NCBI GenBank assembly: GCA_905221605.1
Contig: CAJNDS010002173.1
Span: 124,001 to 188,000 of the forward strand
Direction of reading: 5' to 3'
Length of the DNA: 64,000 bases
Origin: Symbiodinium natans
Taxonomy: Eukaryota; Sar; Dinophyceae; Suessiales; Symbiodiniaceae
The notes under the pieces are model-generated. The model was not told the origin of the DNA and did no database searches. It saw nothing but the letters and a program-made list of their open reading frames with translations. Made by a program: the position numbers and the translations under genes. Below are positions 41,801 through 54,582 of this stretch, one piece after another. The stretch's first letter is position 1. Every line of letters starts with the position of its first letter.

Positions 41801-44800
41801 CCGCACGGTGGGAGTGAGCTAGCGCCGGCAAAGTTGCCTTGAATATCCTTGGTTGCAGATACACTTGCTAGGAGCAAAACAGGCAAGATGCCGCCCCTTG
41901 GCTGCGGAGACTTCAGGTCGAGGGACCGAGGGCGCGGGGGCAGAATTACATTGGGCAGAAGCCTGAAACCCAATCCTGCCTCATAGAAAGCGTCCACAGA
42001 CAAGCCCTGCTGGGCGGACGCCTGCGCCTAGCAAGAACGGCGATTGCTGTTCAGAGCCCTTGCTTGCCCGTAAACTAACCCCCCAAGCCCGCAAGCCATA
42101 AGTCCCAAAGGACAGAGAGGGGTTATTTTAAGCTTGGGGCGTTGCCATGCTTCAGGGTTCTGGAGACTTCGAGGTTCTTGGGGGATCCCTCAAAACGGTC
42201 CCTCTGCAAACCCCCCCCCCCCCCGCCAAACCCAATATGGCAACCCATCATTTTCCTAATTACGCTCAACACCTCCAACCTTGTAGGCAACCTCCATCAC
42301 TAACCCCAGAGCATTCGGCCCTCACGAAAAACATTGCTGGCTTGGGGGGGAGTGAGAAGGCAAGCATAGGTACTACTACAGGGGCATCTCACGAATGGGA
42401 TACTCGCCCTTGAGTAAAAAGCCGCCAACCGCCGTTTTCATCAATGGCCTTGCTCAGAGAGAGTTCGGGGTCGGACGGGATTCATGTTGGAAAGGTGATC
42501 GAATGGGCACCCAGTGGCGCAATGCTCGAAAGGGTCCGTCGGTTTTTGTATTGCTTCGATAGCTTCGGTCGTGCCTGGAGCCGTGCCGGTAGCACCTCAG
42601 GTTTTTCTTCTGACTGGTTCAAAAACCATTCCCTCTGCCCGAATGAAGCTAGCCTGCCGTTTGCGAGCGCTGCAATATGCAATCCAACCTGGCCTGCCAG
42701 TGCTACTGAAACCTCACAAAATAACTGTAACAAGTTCCCATGAATCATGAACCTTTACAAGCACTACTTTGAAGCCTTCTGGGCTAAAGACACCCTAAGC
42801 CCTACGCGCCTTCGGCGCCCTACACTTCGGGGTTGCATCTCGTCCTATCCCGTGACATGTCCTTCGCTCAGCCAGCTGCCAGGATGATCTTCTTTGCCGG
42901 CACCTGCAACCGAACTTGAATTCTGGGCCTCGGAGACCCTCGTAGTGCAGGTGGGGTGTAAGCTTATCAGGGCTTAGCTCTGGCAGGCCTTCTGCGCAGT
43001 CGGTGCTGCTGCAGGTGCGAGATTCGAGCTAGGTACCGTGCTAGCTAGCCACACGGGTAGAGTGTGGCAGGTAGCAAGGGGAGGCAAGTGCTGTAGTCAT
43101 GGATGCGGCATTCCTCTAGCGCCAGATCCAATTTCAAATCCCTCTTCGCCACAGAAAACCTCAAAGCTCAACAGAAAGGACCAGGTTTAGGCGCCGAAGA
43201 TGCGCCATGTGACAACAAAGGCCCCAAATTCTCTTCTAGAGGCGACTTAGGAACCGCAGTTTTGTTCTCACATTTCTCTAAGAATATACGAACCCGCCAA
43301 GACCTGCCTGTCGCTGGAGGAGCCCTTGCACGACGCAGTAGGCATTCAAAGACCGGCCATAGACCTCTCTCGCTCTCTTTCTTTCTCTTGCTTCTCGCAG
43401 GAGCTGCTGTTGGTTTTGGAGGCTTGGGCAGTCTTGAGTGCTACTGGCGTGGGTGCTTATACGGCTTCAGGCAGGGACCCGTTTGTGAGCAAAATTCGTG
43501 CCTCCTTCACAGGAGGGTCAGGCGGCAAAGGGATTCATCTTGCTGTTGACCTGAGCCCTGAGGCCGGCAAAGCCACTGGGGCTCCGAGCTACAGCATAGG
43601 ACAGCGGGTTCCAGATCAAAGACCTGGCAGAAGCGCTAAATTGTCTTACACTTACCAGGTCCTGAGGCCTTGGCATTCCCAAGGTTTAGAACACGTGCTT
43701 GAGGCTGTTCGATACAGCAAACCAAAGGCGACCTTCAACACGGCACGGGGTGAGGGAAGTAGCTCGGTTCCTTATCTCGAGGCCAGGTCGACACAGCAAC
43801 TCCCTTATCGGACTCAAGTACCAGCTTTCAGACTTAGGAGGCGCTCGTAAGCCCGTGAATCCCGACTCCTGGGCCTACTAATACTTTTGGATTCTCAAGC
43901 TACACCACAACTTACCCGAAGCTAACAGTGAACGTATGAAAGACGGTAAGCGGCAAGCGGGTCTTCTTTCTGATAGGGCATATTGCAACGCCTGTGGGTT
44001 TACGGTTCAGAGTTTCGTGCTTCAGGGAAAGAAGACCGATTCGAACGAGACGAAGGCGAGGCAAAGCTGGGCCGGCAGCTTGACAAGCGTGCCACCCTCC
44101 ACGAGCCTCGGCCAGCAGCTTGTTTCAGCGGCTCAAGGTTGGGGCTGAGTCAGAGCGCTCGATGTTTAAGGTTGAGGGGAGCTACACTTCAGCCCAATAC
44201 CCCAACCTACCTCGGGTTTCGGGCTTGCGTGTGTAGTTAGTGAACAGACTCATGGCACAGTGTTCAGAAAGGGCGCCACTTCATCAGGAACAGCAACTAG
44301 AGCAATCCGAGCAGCTCTCACTAGTACTGGGCAACCTCTGCAACCATTCAAAAAACTGGAGCCCAATCACTCGAAAGAAGCGCAGATGGGCGCCCCCGGC
44401 AAGTCTCGTATGGAGGGGTCCGCCGCCGACATTGCGCCGTTGACGCGTCGGTAGCCATCGGTCACGTGCTCCACCTAATTGCAGATTTGGGGCTGAAGGG
44501 CTTGGGGTCCAGTCTCTGCAGGGGCATGGAGGTACGCAGAAGTAGACGTATAGCTAACTTGGGTATGTGTCGGCTTGTAAGAGTCTCGCCAATGCCCTGT
44601 GATCATTCACACAATTCTATAACCGCGCAATAGTTCAACAAGTCAAGATAACTCTATCTTTGAGACATGGTTTGATGGTGGTTGCCTCCTCTTGCAAGAA
44701 CGTAGAGCACATCCACATCGTTTGGCCATCCACTCCACAACTTGTTGGCAGTTCCTCTTCTTGACTCACTCGCCTTAAGTTCAAAAATGTGTGATACTTC

Positions 44801-47800
44801 GCAAGGCGAGCAGAACAAGCTATGGTACGAAAATTGCCCAATCGCGCCTACTTCCGAGGGCGACGCAAGAAGAAAGCAAACATGCAGCAACAAAATACCA
44901 GTGTGTGTGGCAGATGCTAGCGTGATTCCAACCCAGTTCTTACTTGGTGGTCGTTTCATTCGAGAAGACGCCGGGATCGATTAACAGGTATTCTTTCAGG
45001 GCTTGCTTCATGGATATGGGACCGTTTGTTGAACATGGAGTATATGACAGTTCGCATTATTTTAAGGTAGATAGAGTAGTTTCCACAAGTGGTTTCTTGT
45101 TGCTTGCGCTTCCACTCTACACGGCGCTTCATTTATGGGAAGGTCTCTGTCTCTGCACCATTGCCTCCACGAACCAACCTTCCCTAACTGGCGAAAGCCT
45201 TAACACGTGCTTGACCTTCTCGGTATCAATCTAATGAATCCACAGCGTGCTGCGGCTCTACGTTCTACATCGTCCAAGCATCTTCTTGCCAGAAAGAAAT
45301 GGCGCATCCTATTCTGCAAGAGTTTACGCACTTAAGCTTCTGGCGGCAGCAAGTCCCCACAACACGTCTTCTTCCAACCCCCAGCACGCACACACGCACA
45401 GACACAGACACAAAGACACAGACACAAAGACACAGAGACACAGAGACACAGAGACACAGAGACACAGAGACACACAGACACACAGACACAAAGACACAGA
45501 CACAAGACACAGACGCAAAGACACAGACGCAAAGGCACAGACACAAAGGCACAGACACAAAGGCACAGACACAAAGGCACAGACACAAAGACACAGACAC
45601 AAAGACACACACACACACACAAAGACACACGCGCACACACACACACACACAAAGGGCCCCAGGCCCCCATTGACTGGATCTTGAGGGCGTGCAGGGAATC
45701 GTCCTGCAGACCTCCGGAGAGTCCAGGCTGTTTATGCTCTCGGAAGGACATAGAAATTAGGAGTTACGAAGTCGAAGTTGTGGAAGTACTGGGTGCGGGC
45801 GGTAGGCCATAAGACGCTACTTGGCATTCACAAAGCCCAAGTGTCCATGGCATCAGCAGAACTTGCAAACAACTATGACTGGCTAGGCAGCGTTCTCGAA
45901 GAAGAGCGTGCCATTTTGTGAATTTTGTGTGTACTACGGCCACGGCCTAGATTGAGGCGGCAAACGCCAACGCGCAGAAAAGGGACCGGGGCGCATCCTG
46001 TGCGGTCCTACCCAAAGCCCTCAAATAATACGAGGCCGGCGGTGTAAGGCACCTGTGGCCACCACCAGGTAGTCATAGGGCAACATCGATCCTCAGGCCA
46101 CGGTCACAACTTTTTGCGCTCTCAGGCTGAATGAATTCGGGAACTGGGCACTTACGGAGCGCGGAGTAACTTTTGCCGCGGCTCCATCGTGGAGGATGCA
46201 GCATTTCTGCTGGCGGTCGATGTGGACCATGCGGCTGTCCAAGATGCGAACCCTGACGCACAACATGCAATTTCTTCATATTGTGTTCTATTTAATCCTA
46301 TATTACATCCTACTTGCCATATTACAGTATGTTAAAGTAAACAACATATAACATCATACAAACTTATACAGGATTCCAATTAGACTTTACTATGCTCTGT
46401 GTTTTTGATACGTAGATTCTATTGTACTACACCATGTCATGATATGCTATGCCGCTATGCCCCTAGGTGTGGTCTAGTCCAAACCGGCTTGGTGTCGCTG
46501 CAGGACGTTTAATTACGCAATCCCTGCATGGTTTTGGGGGCTACGTCCTTACAGGACTTAAATCTCCAAAGAAAGAAAGAACGAAAGAACGAAAGAGATA
46601 AAACAAAAACAAGAAATAAAGAAATAAATAAAGAAAGAAATAAAGAATGCATAAAGAAAAGAAAGACAGACCAAAGAAATAAATAAACAAAGAAACCTGA
46701 AAGCTATCTCTTAGTGCATTTACCATAATGTATCGTGCAGTGCGCCACTAGATGACCTTTTTGCCATACTGTATTTCAACAAAAAGAATAGCAATAGTAA
46801 TACTGCAATAACAAAAAATTCTTGTACCTCTTTGGAAGCGCCTCTTGCAACAGCAACACCGGAACCTACAAAATCACATGTGCAAGCCTACGCAGACCCC
46901 GCATCAAACTGTAGGATGCTAAGCGACAGAAGAAAAGAAATGGCCTTGCACGACGAAATCCCTTGCACTCACAGCTTGAAGAACTGAAGCTCCACAGCCC
47001 CTCGAGAACGCGAGCATCTCGCGGCCCGTCTGCCTCAACTCCAGCATGATCCGCCGCAGTTCTTGGTGTGAGTAGGCTGCGGTGCCTCCACATCCAGGGT
47101 GGGTTTAGGTTGTCAAGCTTATAGGAACGGGTGGCCATGTGTGGCAGAGGTCTGTAGCAACACGACTCGCCTCAAAGGCCCTTCGAATGCTTGAAAATAC
47201 CCCTAAGCCCCCCTTCCCAAGTGCCCGCCAACAAAGCAACCTGCTACTACCCTAGAGCATTCTTCAGCCTTTCTCCCTGGTATGAACTCTTTGGTCGAGT
47301 AGGTTACAGCGGCCGCCGGGCTGAACAACCCAACTGCGGGTCACGGGACTGTTGATACATAGGAAGCTGGCCTTCAGTACATGACATGAAACATGAAAAC
47401 CCTCAACGCAAATCAATCATATGTGAACGAATGCATGTAAGAGTCATGTAAGATACGATCTGAATGAGCATGAACAACTGCCAACCTGATTACGACTTGG
47501 ACTGTGATTATGATGAAGCTGGAAACAACAAGCGTGTTGGCCCACAAACCATGCTGACTGGGCCTTACACCACCCTAGGACCACAAATCACAGGAACACC
47601 CCAGAACGGCAGCACCTGCTACCAGTGGGAGGTGGTGCGCATGGTGATATTCCAAGCCCCCTGGAGCCTTGGCTTAGGGTTTGCAGGACAACGGGCTTGA
47701 GAATTTGGGTCGTAACGGAAAGGCTCTTCCCTCTTGTGGTTCTGTACCCTCTTTCTCTAAGACTCTGAGCCTCGGTGCTCAGGACTGTCGTCCCTTATGC

Positions 47801-50800
47801 GGAGCATCGTGCAGCGTTCGTTCGCTTGTCTTGGCTGCCAAGCCAGCTAGCTCAGAGCAGCTACACGACATGCAAACAGAGACAGGACAAAGAAACGGAC
47901 GGAAATGTCCGGCCCAGCAGACCGTCGTGGATGAAACTGACACTTCGTGCAAGCCAGAGCAGAGCAAGAACCTCAATGCTGACGGTTTCTCCTGATTCGC
48001 ATTTAAATGGACGCGCGCCCCAAGCAAACAACAACGCACGAAGGCTGATACTGCAAATGAAATCCCAATATGGGAGGGACCCCCGCAGGCTTCGTACTTC
48101 GTACCCCCCCGAAAATCATACAGGAGCCATTCCAGTCCTGGCATCTTCACGTCCTTCAAGAATCTTTACCCAAGCAGCCCCTCAGCAACTCTCAACACTC
48201 TCGGAAAGCAAGAAAGCCAATCCCCAAATTCTCAAAGAGAAGCCAGATCCCAGAGCCCAAGTACCCTTCGTCCCGGGCTGGTGCTTGAAGTCTTGGGCAC
48301 TGCCCCATCGCAGCAAGGGGATGCTTCAATGTGCATGGTGTCCTGCGGGGACTCGGCTACCCGAGCTCCTTGTGCTTGCCGGCGGCTTGCTGGCGGTGAC
48401 CGTGGGTGTTCCCATGCTGGGTCTCAACGCCTTCGGGCCGCAGGGGCTGCCTGCTTTACAGGCCGAGCGCAGCCTGGCCGTCGATCCCACAACGACACGC
48501 ACCAGAGCCCGAAACCTGGGGTCGCAGACAACGCGCCCAGAACGCAACTTTCAAAGCAAACTGTGTTGTGCTTGCCTTCCAACACATGCGTTATGCCCTC
48601 CTCCTGCAGCACGCGGATCCCTAAAACCTAAATAACCAAAAACTCCCTAAAACATGAATCCTAAACTCCCTAAACCCTAAACCCTTGACTCTAGACTGCC
48701 TGGGGATCCCCGCGAGGAGTGTCAGAGAGTTGAAGAGCAGGTGCGGGATGCTCAGCAAGCTCTCCAAGAAGGACCTGTGATCATTGAGATTGCGGGAATT
48801 CGGCCTTCACAAACGTCTACTTGAAGCTAAGCTCGAAGCCACCATGCCCCCCAAAACCTTGGACCCTGATTTACACCAACCCCCCCCCCCTCCCCACCTC
48901 TCCTCAGTAAGCTTTGGGTGGGGAAGAAAGGACAGAGTCTCGCGTCGGGCCGGGAGACCACCCGAACCTTCTCCTCGCAAATTCTGCAATGCGCAGCCCA
49001 GAACAACGAATGACCCAAATGCCCAGAACATTGTGACTGAAGCTTCCCATGGCCCCTACAAAGCCTGAGGGCTTCCTGAACTTCCCAAGTTCCGTGTAGG
49101 GCCCCCGGCAAGCCGCAGTCGCTCGCGCCCACCACGACGATGCGCGCGTTCACCGGGATTTTCGTCTCGCTCAGCCTTCGGCAAACTCGCCGACTTCAAG
49201 ATTTAGCGTTCAACAGGGGCTTCCTAAGCGGTCTGGGGCTGAAGCTCAGGGAGGCCTTTGACTACGCAGTTTCGGGCTGAGGGGGTTCGGGTCCCTGATA
49301 GCTAAGGGCTCGGAAGGAAAGCTCGGCGTCCAGCAGCTTCTTCGCGACGATGGAGAGAGCCTCTGGCCCAGATTTCGGGACGAAGCCAAAACCCTAAATC
49401 CTGAACCGCAAGGGTTCGTGGTCGATTCCGTCCAGGGTGGTGGAACTTCAAGGGCCTTTAGACAGCCCCTCTGAAGACTCCGAAGATAGATGACTTGCAA
49501 TCGCCTACCTCGAAAACGGATGGGGCTCTACTTTCCGGATCCCTCAAGGTGTCTCAGGTTTGGCAGCTCCATGAGTCGGATTCTGGCAGGGGTTTGCGAG
49601 TACAAGTGGGACTTTGGGGATCTTGCGCTGGAAGAAACCCTCAACCCTGAACCCCCCAAACCCCAAGTCCTGGACCCCTAGGCCCTCGAGAACCTGGAGA
49701 GTGTTTAAGGGGTAGATTGGCGCCACGCTCCGGGTTACCATGGCGTAGGGGCTGACCTCCCACCTAATTACTTCCCAAATAACCCAAGGAATACAAAGGA
49801 AGGCTAGATGGCACATTTCGCTTCGAGAGTAAGGAATCCAGAAAAAAAGTTGGAGGTGCAGCGATTGGCGGAGTGAGCCCTCTCGGCTTTTCGCCCCGAC
49901 ATCCGGGAGGGGGGGCCTTTGTCTGCTCCGAGTCCCTCAGCAGCTCCTGCCGCTCCTTCTCGAGCAGATCCTCCTGTTAGGGTTAGGGTTAGGGATAAGG
50001 GTTAGGGTGAAGGGCTCAGGGCTTAGGGCTTCGGGTCTCTCGCGAACCCACACCCACAAACTGAGAGCCTACCTGGTTAACTTCAGCTTAACATTTTCCG
50101 CTGCAAGGGTTGGGGTTGGGGATCAGGGTTTTAGGGTTACGACCCCTCGTGTAACATCAGCAGTCTACTCTTAGGCCCCCTTGAAGGAACTTCGTGTATG
50201 AGGTGTACCCATGTGGGGCCTAAACCAGCCCCCATCTGCATGGCCCAAAAACCCCCTCACATCGTAAAGGTTGAACGCGCTCTGAATCAAGGCGCTTTAT
50301 GGAAACTTTTTCTGGAAGCCCTACAACAACTGATGATATTTGTGAGAGTCTTGACCCTTCACATGTTGAAAGGGGGGGAGGCGGAAGGGGGCAGGGATAA
50401 ATTATTCCGCGACATGCGGCTCCAGCTGGAGTGCACTGAGCCCTCAAAGAGGCACATGCAAGAAAGTTCAGATGCTTGTTCCCCTTGAGCTTCTGGCTTT
50501 GGAATTTGGGACCAAAGTAAAAACAATGATTCCTGAAACCCAAAGCACTTGAACCCAACTTGTGAGATCGCTAGCTATAGGCCGATGGTGACCTCGTGAA
50601 GCCCCGAGAATGCTGAGTTCCACATCTAGAAAGCGGGAAGAACTTAAAGCGAACTATTGGGAGATGGGGAGTCTCGACTCGAAGAAGCACCATGCCTTGC
50701 AACGCGCACACGCACATATGCTCACGCACAAGGTCAGATCTGCGACACCTGCAGCCGAACCTGCTTGAGCCACAAGAAGACACAAACCACGAGCCCCAAT

Positions 50801-53800
50801 GACTCCCGAACTCCCAAGGCCGCCCACACTCTGCAAGCTCAACTTGCATGCCTCGGTGGGTAGCTCTTCTTCGATGTTGCAGAAAGAGGCCACCTGGAAC
50901 ATGAAGGCACTCTCCAACAATTCGAGCTTGCCCAGGTGACCCAAGAACATAAAGGGCCCTCTGTTGTTAAGGCAAGGATTTGCAAAGGCAGCCGAACCCT
51001 AACACCACCCTAACGATAAGGGTGTCCCCTGCAAGTTTGTCCAGCCTTGGGCGGCTCGCGGAGGATCTTTTTCAGCTGTGGGGGCCTGGGTTCGACATCT
51101 CTGAATGAAGGGTTAAAATAGCCTTCAAAGGGGTACCTGTTATTGCTGTGCCTCATACCTGGGGTACAACCAACGGAACCAACATGTAGAGAAGTGCCCA
51201 TGTGGGGTTGAAGACCTTGGGACTCATGGGCTTGGGATGCGAGTTCAGGGCTTCACGAATGGGTGACAGTGGGAAAAGACCGCCCAATGACTGCACCAGT
51301 GCCAGTCAGGATTTTGAAGCTGGATTGACCTTCCATTTCAGTTTTTCCGCAATGCGAAGACCGCAACGAAACACCTTGATTCCTGGCCACCAAGTCCAGC
51401 TGCGCAACGAGAAGCACGAAGTGGATAGATCAGTGTTCGATCAGATATGGCTCGTAGCCTGAAAACCCTGAAAAGCCTGAATCTCAGGTACCAGGTCCTA
51501 CGCGTGCTTTCGGGACCTGGGCATTTTCAAGCCGCGCAGTTTTTGAGGAACTCGACCTGTTGCCCTGAGACCTCAACTCCCAGGAGCCCTACATGTTCCG
51601 CTTCCGCGGAAGGGAAGCACCTGAAGAACCCTAAGGCCTGCACCCAAGTTCGAAGACCCCGAAGCCCGAAAACCAGAAAAGTCCAATCCTAAAACCTCAA
51701 ACCCTAAACCCCAAACCTTGCTTGTAACAGCAATCTGCTGGGGCTTAGCACCGCCGTGGCGCCACCTGCAGCAGCTCCCTGAACGCAGCTTCTCCGTTGT
51801 TTGTTGGTCTAGAGTTTCGGGGCCCAGGGATCTGATGCCAGGGAGCCAGGCTGCCCCCCAAACCTCCACCTAGTCTTGTTGGATAGGTGAATGTTCGACG
51901 AAAACTTCAGGAGGAACAGTTGGGCCTCATGCCGGGGAGGGCCTTGAAGCTTTCCTCTCGGGCGTTGGGTTGTAAAGCCCAGGCTGGGCTTTGGGATTTC
52001 GGTGGCTTAGGGTCTTGATTTTGGGGGGTGTTGGGTTGAGTGAGGGTTGTTGGGCAGGTGAGGGGACCATTGCTAGGGGGGGTCTCCGCGCCTGTAGATG
52101 GATGACACGGAGGATGTAAGCTCCGTCTCCAACTGGGCACAGCTCGTTGTTTTGGCCGTCTTTTTGTTGGGGGCTCCTTGGAATTTCAAGCTTCACTTGA
52201 GCCCTGAACCCTAAATATCAAACCATTCAGGACGTTTGGGGGGCTCGTTTTGTGCCAGCTCTGTTGTCTTCGGTCTTGCGGTTCCCGGGAAGCAGTCGGG
52301 AGCATTGTACACCCGAAAGCCTGAGCTCTGACCCTGCATCCCAAGTCCAGGGCCCAAAAAGTCCCGTGTAGACCGAACTCCGAAACCCATTCACGTGAGC
52401 AGACGGTCCCAACACTGAGCATTACGACTATGAGCAAGATCCCCTCCAGAATTGGAGAAAACGCACAGCCAGCCATCTTGCAACACTACGTACCCTGAAT
52501 TCTCCGCTTGTGCCCTTGTCCAATCTCATGAAGGCCCTCTGGGCCCGTCGGCAAAGAGTGCCGTCTTGCCGCAGATCCGCAGAACGCCCTGCGTGACCAC
52601 TGCTAAACTTGGTATGGCTTGCGGGTTCTGGGCCATTCGGGGGTTTTGGAGTTTTCGACAGGCATTCAAAAGCTTCAAGGCCCTGACTCCAAACCTAACG
52701 TGGCTGCGACCTGTATGCTGCATACCGCTGCGGCTTTAGGGTTTGGGGGTTGGCAATTCTTGGGCTGCAAATTGCAAATTGTGCATTCGTGTCAGGAGGG
52801 TTTCGAATCCACTGCAGGGCTGAATCCGTCTTCGCACGGTTGCGAATGGCGCGCCTTCCACGACAAGGCCTACAATTTGGAGCTCCAAACCCTCTCAAGT
52901 TGAGGTCCTTCTCAGAGCCAAAAGACAGTTTATCTTCGAACCTCGACGAGAAGCGAAAGGCAGTCCTCAACAACATGTTTCACCCGTGGCTTGAACCCAC
53001 AGGCCCGCAACCTCCTCGAGTGCCCCTCCTAAAACCGAGGTCCGAAGCCTGCAGGAGCCGCCGGGTGTACTTCTGAAAGAGAGGGTTCCTTGGCGCTTGG
53101 CCGGAGGGGACCGTTTTGAGGCGCTAAGAGTTCGGGCCTCCAAGAGAACCAGAGGTCACGGCCTCCCAAGCCTGACTTTCTGCCCAGGCGCAGTACCCAG
53201 TGGAGCAAGCGCACGTGGCCCTGATGCCAGAGGAGAGCTGGGGAGGCTTTGGTTTAGCATCCAGGTCGTAACAGGACCGCGAACCACAAGATTTCTCGTC
53301 ATTTGCAGAACCCAGGCATCTGAGAGTGGTTCCTTTCCTGGGAGACATTACACAAAGTCACAAAGGCTGAGGTTGGGGTGGCCCATCCCCAGCCAACTGC
53401 AAGCTTGGAGTGAACAGAGTTCTAGGATGCTCATCGAAAGGGTTTTGGGGCAATTTGTGGCTTAGGGCTTGGAGCCCCGAAGCTTCAACCCTCGCTTTTC
53501 TATCACATCACAAAACCCACCGTGCCCAGTGCCCAGCATTGCAGTCACTTGGACAGACCTTGTTCATGTTGCCGCTCTCGTGATGCTCCACCAACAAGTA
53601 GTCGTCCAGGTGATAGCAACATCTCAACCTCAATCGGTGCGGAGGACAAGCCTTCAGGGGTTAAGGGTGTATCCGGGTGTGTTGCAAGACTCCTGGACGA
53701 CTGGGGCTGGCATGCCCACAGGATCTGAATCCGAACCCCCCCCCCAAACCGTAGCCCTGAACCGTGAACCCGAATCCTCGAAACCCTTTTCAACCCTTTA

Positions 53801-54551
53801 AACCCCCCCCCCCCCTGTAGCCCTAAAAAGACAGGCCCGGCCCTGCTCAGTGCGCGGCCTGCTCACCACATCTGGCGTGGGCATCTTCAGCCTGCGCCAG
53901 CATTCGATTACATTATATGATACTATATTATGATATACTACTATTTATGTACGGAAACAAAAATGTACATTAAAACAGTGCATTAGGATACCAAGATCCA
54001 CACACGACGATTTGAGCTGAAGGTCGTTTGGTGCAGGGCTTGTAGGGCTTGTAGGGCTGACAGGGTTTACAAGGCGTAACAGGGGTTAGGAGTCCTTGGA
54101 TTTGGGCTGAGGACTCAGGGGCGCAGCTGGGAGGGAAGCCTTTCAGGATTGGTCTTGTCTTTGCGTGCTTCAAGAAGCCTACGTAGCTTCGCGAGTGGCG
54201 CTCCGGAACTAGGCTGGGGGTAGCCAAAGGATGACTTTTGTTGCAGGCAGGTGCTGAGCGCTCGGACGGCTCACGACATGCAATCCGCAGACTGCAAGCC
54301 CTGAACTCTTGGCGCTTGCACGACGTGAGCATGGACCGAAGCTCGAAAGCCAGCTTCGAGACGCCAAAGCCTTGCAACACCACCCCGAAAACCAAGTTTA
54401 ACATAAAAGCCTCTAATCGCCAAGTCTTCCGACCAATTGGGCTCTGTGATTGCGGTGATATGGGATCACACGCAGCTGAGGTTGGAACACGATGAGTCCC
54501 ACTGCCTGCGAATTGTTTGGTTTGATGCTTTTGTGTTGACTTTTTTTCTCG

Positions 54552-54582
<31 letters not shown>

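Noticed and set aside
45390-45650. CRISPR-like array
   Set aside because: Short simple-sequence repeat without unique spacers; the window is eukaryotic.
45265-45751. Several overlapping 100-145-codon open frames
   Set aside because: Products of the CACAGACACAAAGA repeat, which is open in several frames on both strands.
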